Assembly (NCBI GenBank): GCA_964625225.1
Contig: CAZVAR010000049.1
Coordinates: 1 to 23,128, forward strand
Origin: CAZVAR01 sp964625225
GTDB lineage: Bacteria; Pseudomonadota; Alphaproteobacteria; JAJUGE01
Direction: 5' to 3'
DNA length: 23,128 nucleotides
The notes beneath the pieces were generated by a model that had not been told where the DNA came from, did not search any database, and saw only the letters and a program-made list of their open reading frames with translations. How positions within the stretch are numbered: position 1 is the first letter of the stretch; each line of letters starts with the position of its first letter. Position numbers and translations under genes: made by a program. This document shows, one piece after another, positions 21,759-23,128 of the stretch.

Positions 21759-22481
21759 TCAGGCCATGTATTGGCCGCCGTTCACGGTGATGGTCGAGCC
21801 GGTGCAGAACATCGCGTCGTCGGCCACCAGGAACAGCACCGCGTGGGCGATCTCCCGCGGGTCGCCGAAGCGGCCGACCGGGATCCTGCTCCTGATCTGG
21901 TCGCGCACCTTCTCCGGCACGGCGCGGACCATCTCCGTATCGACATAGCCCGGGCAGATGGCGTTGACGGTGATGCCCTTGGGCGCGCTTTCCAGTGCCA
22001 GCGCCTTGGTGAAGCCGAGGATGCCGGCCTTGGCGGCGGCGTAGTTGCACTGGCCCACCTGTCCCGCCTGGCCGTTGATCGAGCCGATATTGACGATGCG
22101 GCCGAAGCCCCGTTCGCGCATGGCCGGGATGACGAGCCGGCACATGTTGAAGCAGGACGTCAGGTTGGTCTCGATCACCTCCCGCCACGCGTCGACCTGC
22201 ATCCGGTGGAGAACCGTATCCCGGGTGATGCCCGCATTGTTGATGAGGATGTCCACCGGACCGTACTCCGCGACGATCTCGCCGACGCTGCGCTCGGACG
22301 CGGCAAAATCCGACACATCCCATGCCTTGATCGGAATGCCCGTTTCCGCATTGAAGCGCCGGGCACCCTCCACATTGCGGTTGAAGTTGGCGACGACGGT
22401 ATAGCCGGCGCCATGCAGCCCCCGCGAGATCTCGGCCCCGATGCCGCGAGTACCGCCGGTGACGATCGCGACGCGCCCCAT
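21759..22481 (-). CDS. phaB: Acetoacetyl-CoA reductase
   Basis: The 240-residue SDR enzyme reduces acetoacetyl-CoA to (R)-3-hydroxybutyryl-CoA with NADPH, the second step of poly-3-hydroxybutyrate synthesis. TGGTRGIG (8-15) binds the cofactor, NNAG is at 81-84, and the catalytic triad is S134, Y147 and K151 in GSINGQAGQVGQCNYAAAK. The PhaB-type features NRNVEGA, NNAGITRDTVLHRM, and GNGGQYM-like C-terminus (NGGQYMA) are present and the length fits exactly. GGAGG (22487-22491) lies five bases before the ATG. It follows phaA after an unusually long 465-nt gap and precedes Nudix and permease genes. Confidence 0.94.
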   Translation of the reverse strand: MGRVAIVTGGTRGIGAEISRGLHGAGYTVVANFNRNVEGARRFNAETGIPIKAWDVSDFAASERSVGEIVAEYGPVDILINNAGITRDTVLHRMQVDAWREVIETNLTSCFNMCRLVIPAMRERGFGRIVNIGSINGQAGQVGQCNYAAAKAGILGFTKALALESAPKGITVNAICPGYVDTEMVRAVPEKVRDQIRSRIPVGRFGDPREIAHAVLFLVADDAMFCTGSTITVNGGQYMA

Positions 22482-22600
22482 GGTTTCCTCCGATGCTGAC
22501 CGTTCTATTCGTTATCGACATCACTTTACACCTTCGGCTCCGAGAGGCGAGCCGGAGCACCGCCGCACCACCGGCACGGGCGTCCGCCGGCGCGGCCGAC

Positions 22601-22677
22601 GGGGTCGATGGGGATCAATGGGGGTTCATGGGGGTCTGTGGGGGTGGTATGGGGGTCCGGCGGGGGACTCAGGGGGG
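22601..22677 (+). repeat. Degenerate 10-11 bp repeat of G-runs (G-quadruplex potential)
   Basis: Eight runs of four to six G begin at 22601, 22610, 22620, 22630, 22640, 22651, 22662 and 22672, a spacing of 9-11 bases. Units resemble TCAATGGGGG, TTCATGGGGG and TCTGTGGGGG. With loops of about five bases, adjacent runs could form four-layer quadruplexes. For leftward phaB transcription the G-rich strand is the template, and the mRNA would carry C-runs. Confidence 0.75.
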
Positions 22678-22753
22678 TCTCCATGACGATCGCGGTCGGG
22701 CGGTCAGGGCAGCAGATCGCGCCGGCGGCTGCCGGGCCGGTCCGAGACGCCCG

Positions 22754-22781
22754 AGTGTATCATGATCACTGTCTGATTCAA
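22754..22781 (-). promoter_or_regulatory. Possible sigma70-like promoter for phaB
   Basis: On the minus strand TTGAAT (complement of 22776-22781), a 16-nt spacer and TACACT (complement of 22754-22759) make a moderate promoter in the only AT-rich island of this gap. It would give a leader of roughly 265 nt that runs through the phased G/C-run array before phaB. Confidence 0.35.
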
Positions 22782-22946
22782 AGAATTTAGTCCTGATGAG
22801 GCAACCGGCTCCGGGCACAAGGAGCGGTCGGACCCGGCCGGCACGCCTTCACCGTTGCGGCCCCGGCGCGCCCCCGACAGAGCGGCCCCGACGCGAGCAA
22901 GCCTCCCGAGGGCGGCCCGCCGTAGCGCCGCACCGAAGCACCGGCG

Positions 22947-23128
22947 TCACCCGCGCTCCAGGCACATCGCGATGCCCATGCCGCCGCCGATACAGAGGGT
23001 GGCGAGGCCGCGGCGCGCGTCCCGCTTCCGCATCTCATGCAGAAGCGTCACCAGGATGCGGGTGCCGGAGGCGCCGATCGGATGGCCGAGGGCGATCGCA
23101 CCGCCGTTGACGTTGACCCGCTCCATGT
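22947..23128 (-). CDS. phaA: Acetyl-CoA acetyltransferase (beta-ketothiolase), C-terminal part
   Basis: The last 60 codons of a thiolase gene enter from the right edge and end with TGA at 22947-22949. The translated part contains NVNGGAIALGHPIGASG, with the catalytic His of the GHP motif, and LATLCIGGGMGIAM, with the second catalytic Cys; both are diagnostic of biosynthetic thiolases. It condenses two acetyl-CoA to acetoacetyl-CoA, the substrate of the neighbouring PhaB. The catalytic Cys near the N-terminus lies outside the window. It runs in the same direction as phaB, as in classical phaAB loci. Confidence 0.93.
   Translation of the reverse strand, partial: MERVNVNGGAIALGHPIGASGTRILVTLLHEMRKRDARRGLATLCIGGGMGIAMCLERG

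Larger units (their letters stand above)
22482..22946. other. 465-nt phaA-phaB intergenic region
   Basis: No coding region is supported. Going leftward from phaA, it holds an AT-richer island with a promoter-like element (22754-22800), a phased array of G-runs on the plus strand (22601-22677), and a second AT-richer patch just upstream of phaB (about 22496-22535). Together these suggest that phaB has its own regulated expression rather than simple co-transcription with phaA. Confidence 0.6.

Noticed and set aside
22601..22677. CRISPR array
   Set aside because: The repeated unit is only about 10 bases and degenerate, with no spacers.
22608..22790. Small Gly/Trp/Val-rich open frame over the G-run array
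   Set aside because: Its composition comes from the G-runs; there is no Shine-Dalgarno and no known similarity, so I treat the region as a repeat.

Overview
The window reads as chromosomal DNA of a high-GC alphaproteobacterium. The best fit is a Rhodospirillales-like lineage. The evidence is a GapR/DUF2312 nucleoid protein, a DUF1244 protein, a PHB-type phaA-phaB pair, the gloB/methyltransferase divergent pair, very GC-rich codon use and frequent 4-nt start/stop overlaps. I see no insertion sequence, integrase, phage gene, CRISPR array, tRNA or rRNA. Most of it is ordinary, tightly packed housekeeping and metabolic DNA, with 21 complete genes and one truncated gene at each end.

Left part (1-5450): the 3' end of msrA with a strong terminator; a secreted DUF4142 protein carrying an extra PRC-barrel; an FMN-dependent NAD(P)H reductase divergent from an SDR-family protein whose catalytic Tyr is Phe; and gapR. 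A minus-strand operon follows: DUF1244 protein, a fluoroacetate-dehalogenase-like hydrolase with every catalytic and halide-pocket residue in place, and a DUF429-like RNase H-fold protein.

Middle (5451-13914): a 433-nt promoter region with a repeated GGACAAT motif; a DMT permease and a MOFRL-type glycerate 2-kinase, both with promoter-like elements placed for leaderless mRNA; pyruvate kinase, which with the glycerate kinase recalls the ttuD-ttuE pair of tartrate/glycerate catabolism; then on the minus strand an EF-G-like GTPase, a 2-keto-4-pentenoate-hydratase-type FAH protein overlapping it by 4 nt, and RmuC.

Right part (13915-23128): the most unusual gene is at 14228-15979. It joins an N-terminal domain that looks like a metallophosphoesterase stripped of its metal ligands to a radical SAM domain with extra C-terminal cysteines. 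It meets panE tail to tail at a shared CTAG. A methyltransferase gene diverges from gloB, which heads a gloB-GST-cupin-GST operon. Finally phaA (partial), phaB, a Nudix hydrolase and a second DMT permease run leftward. The phaA-phaB gap holds eight G-runs phased at about one helical turn on the template strand.
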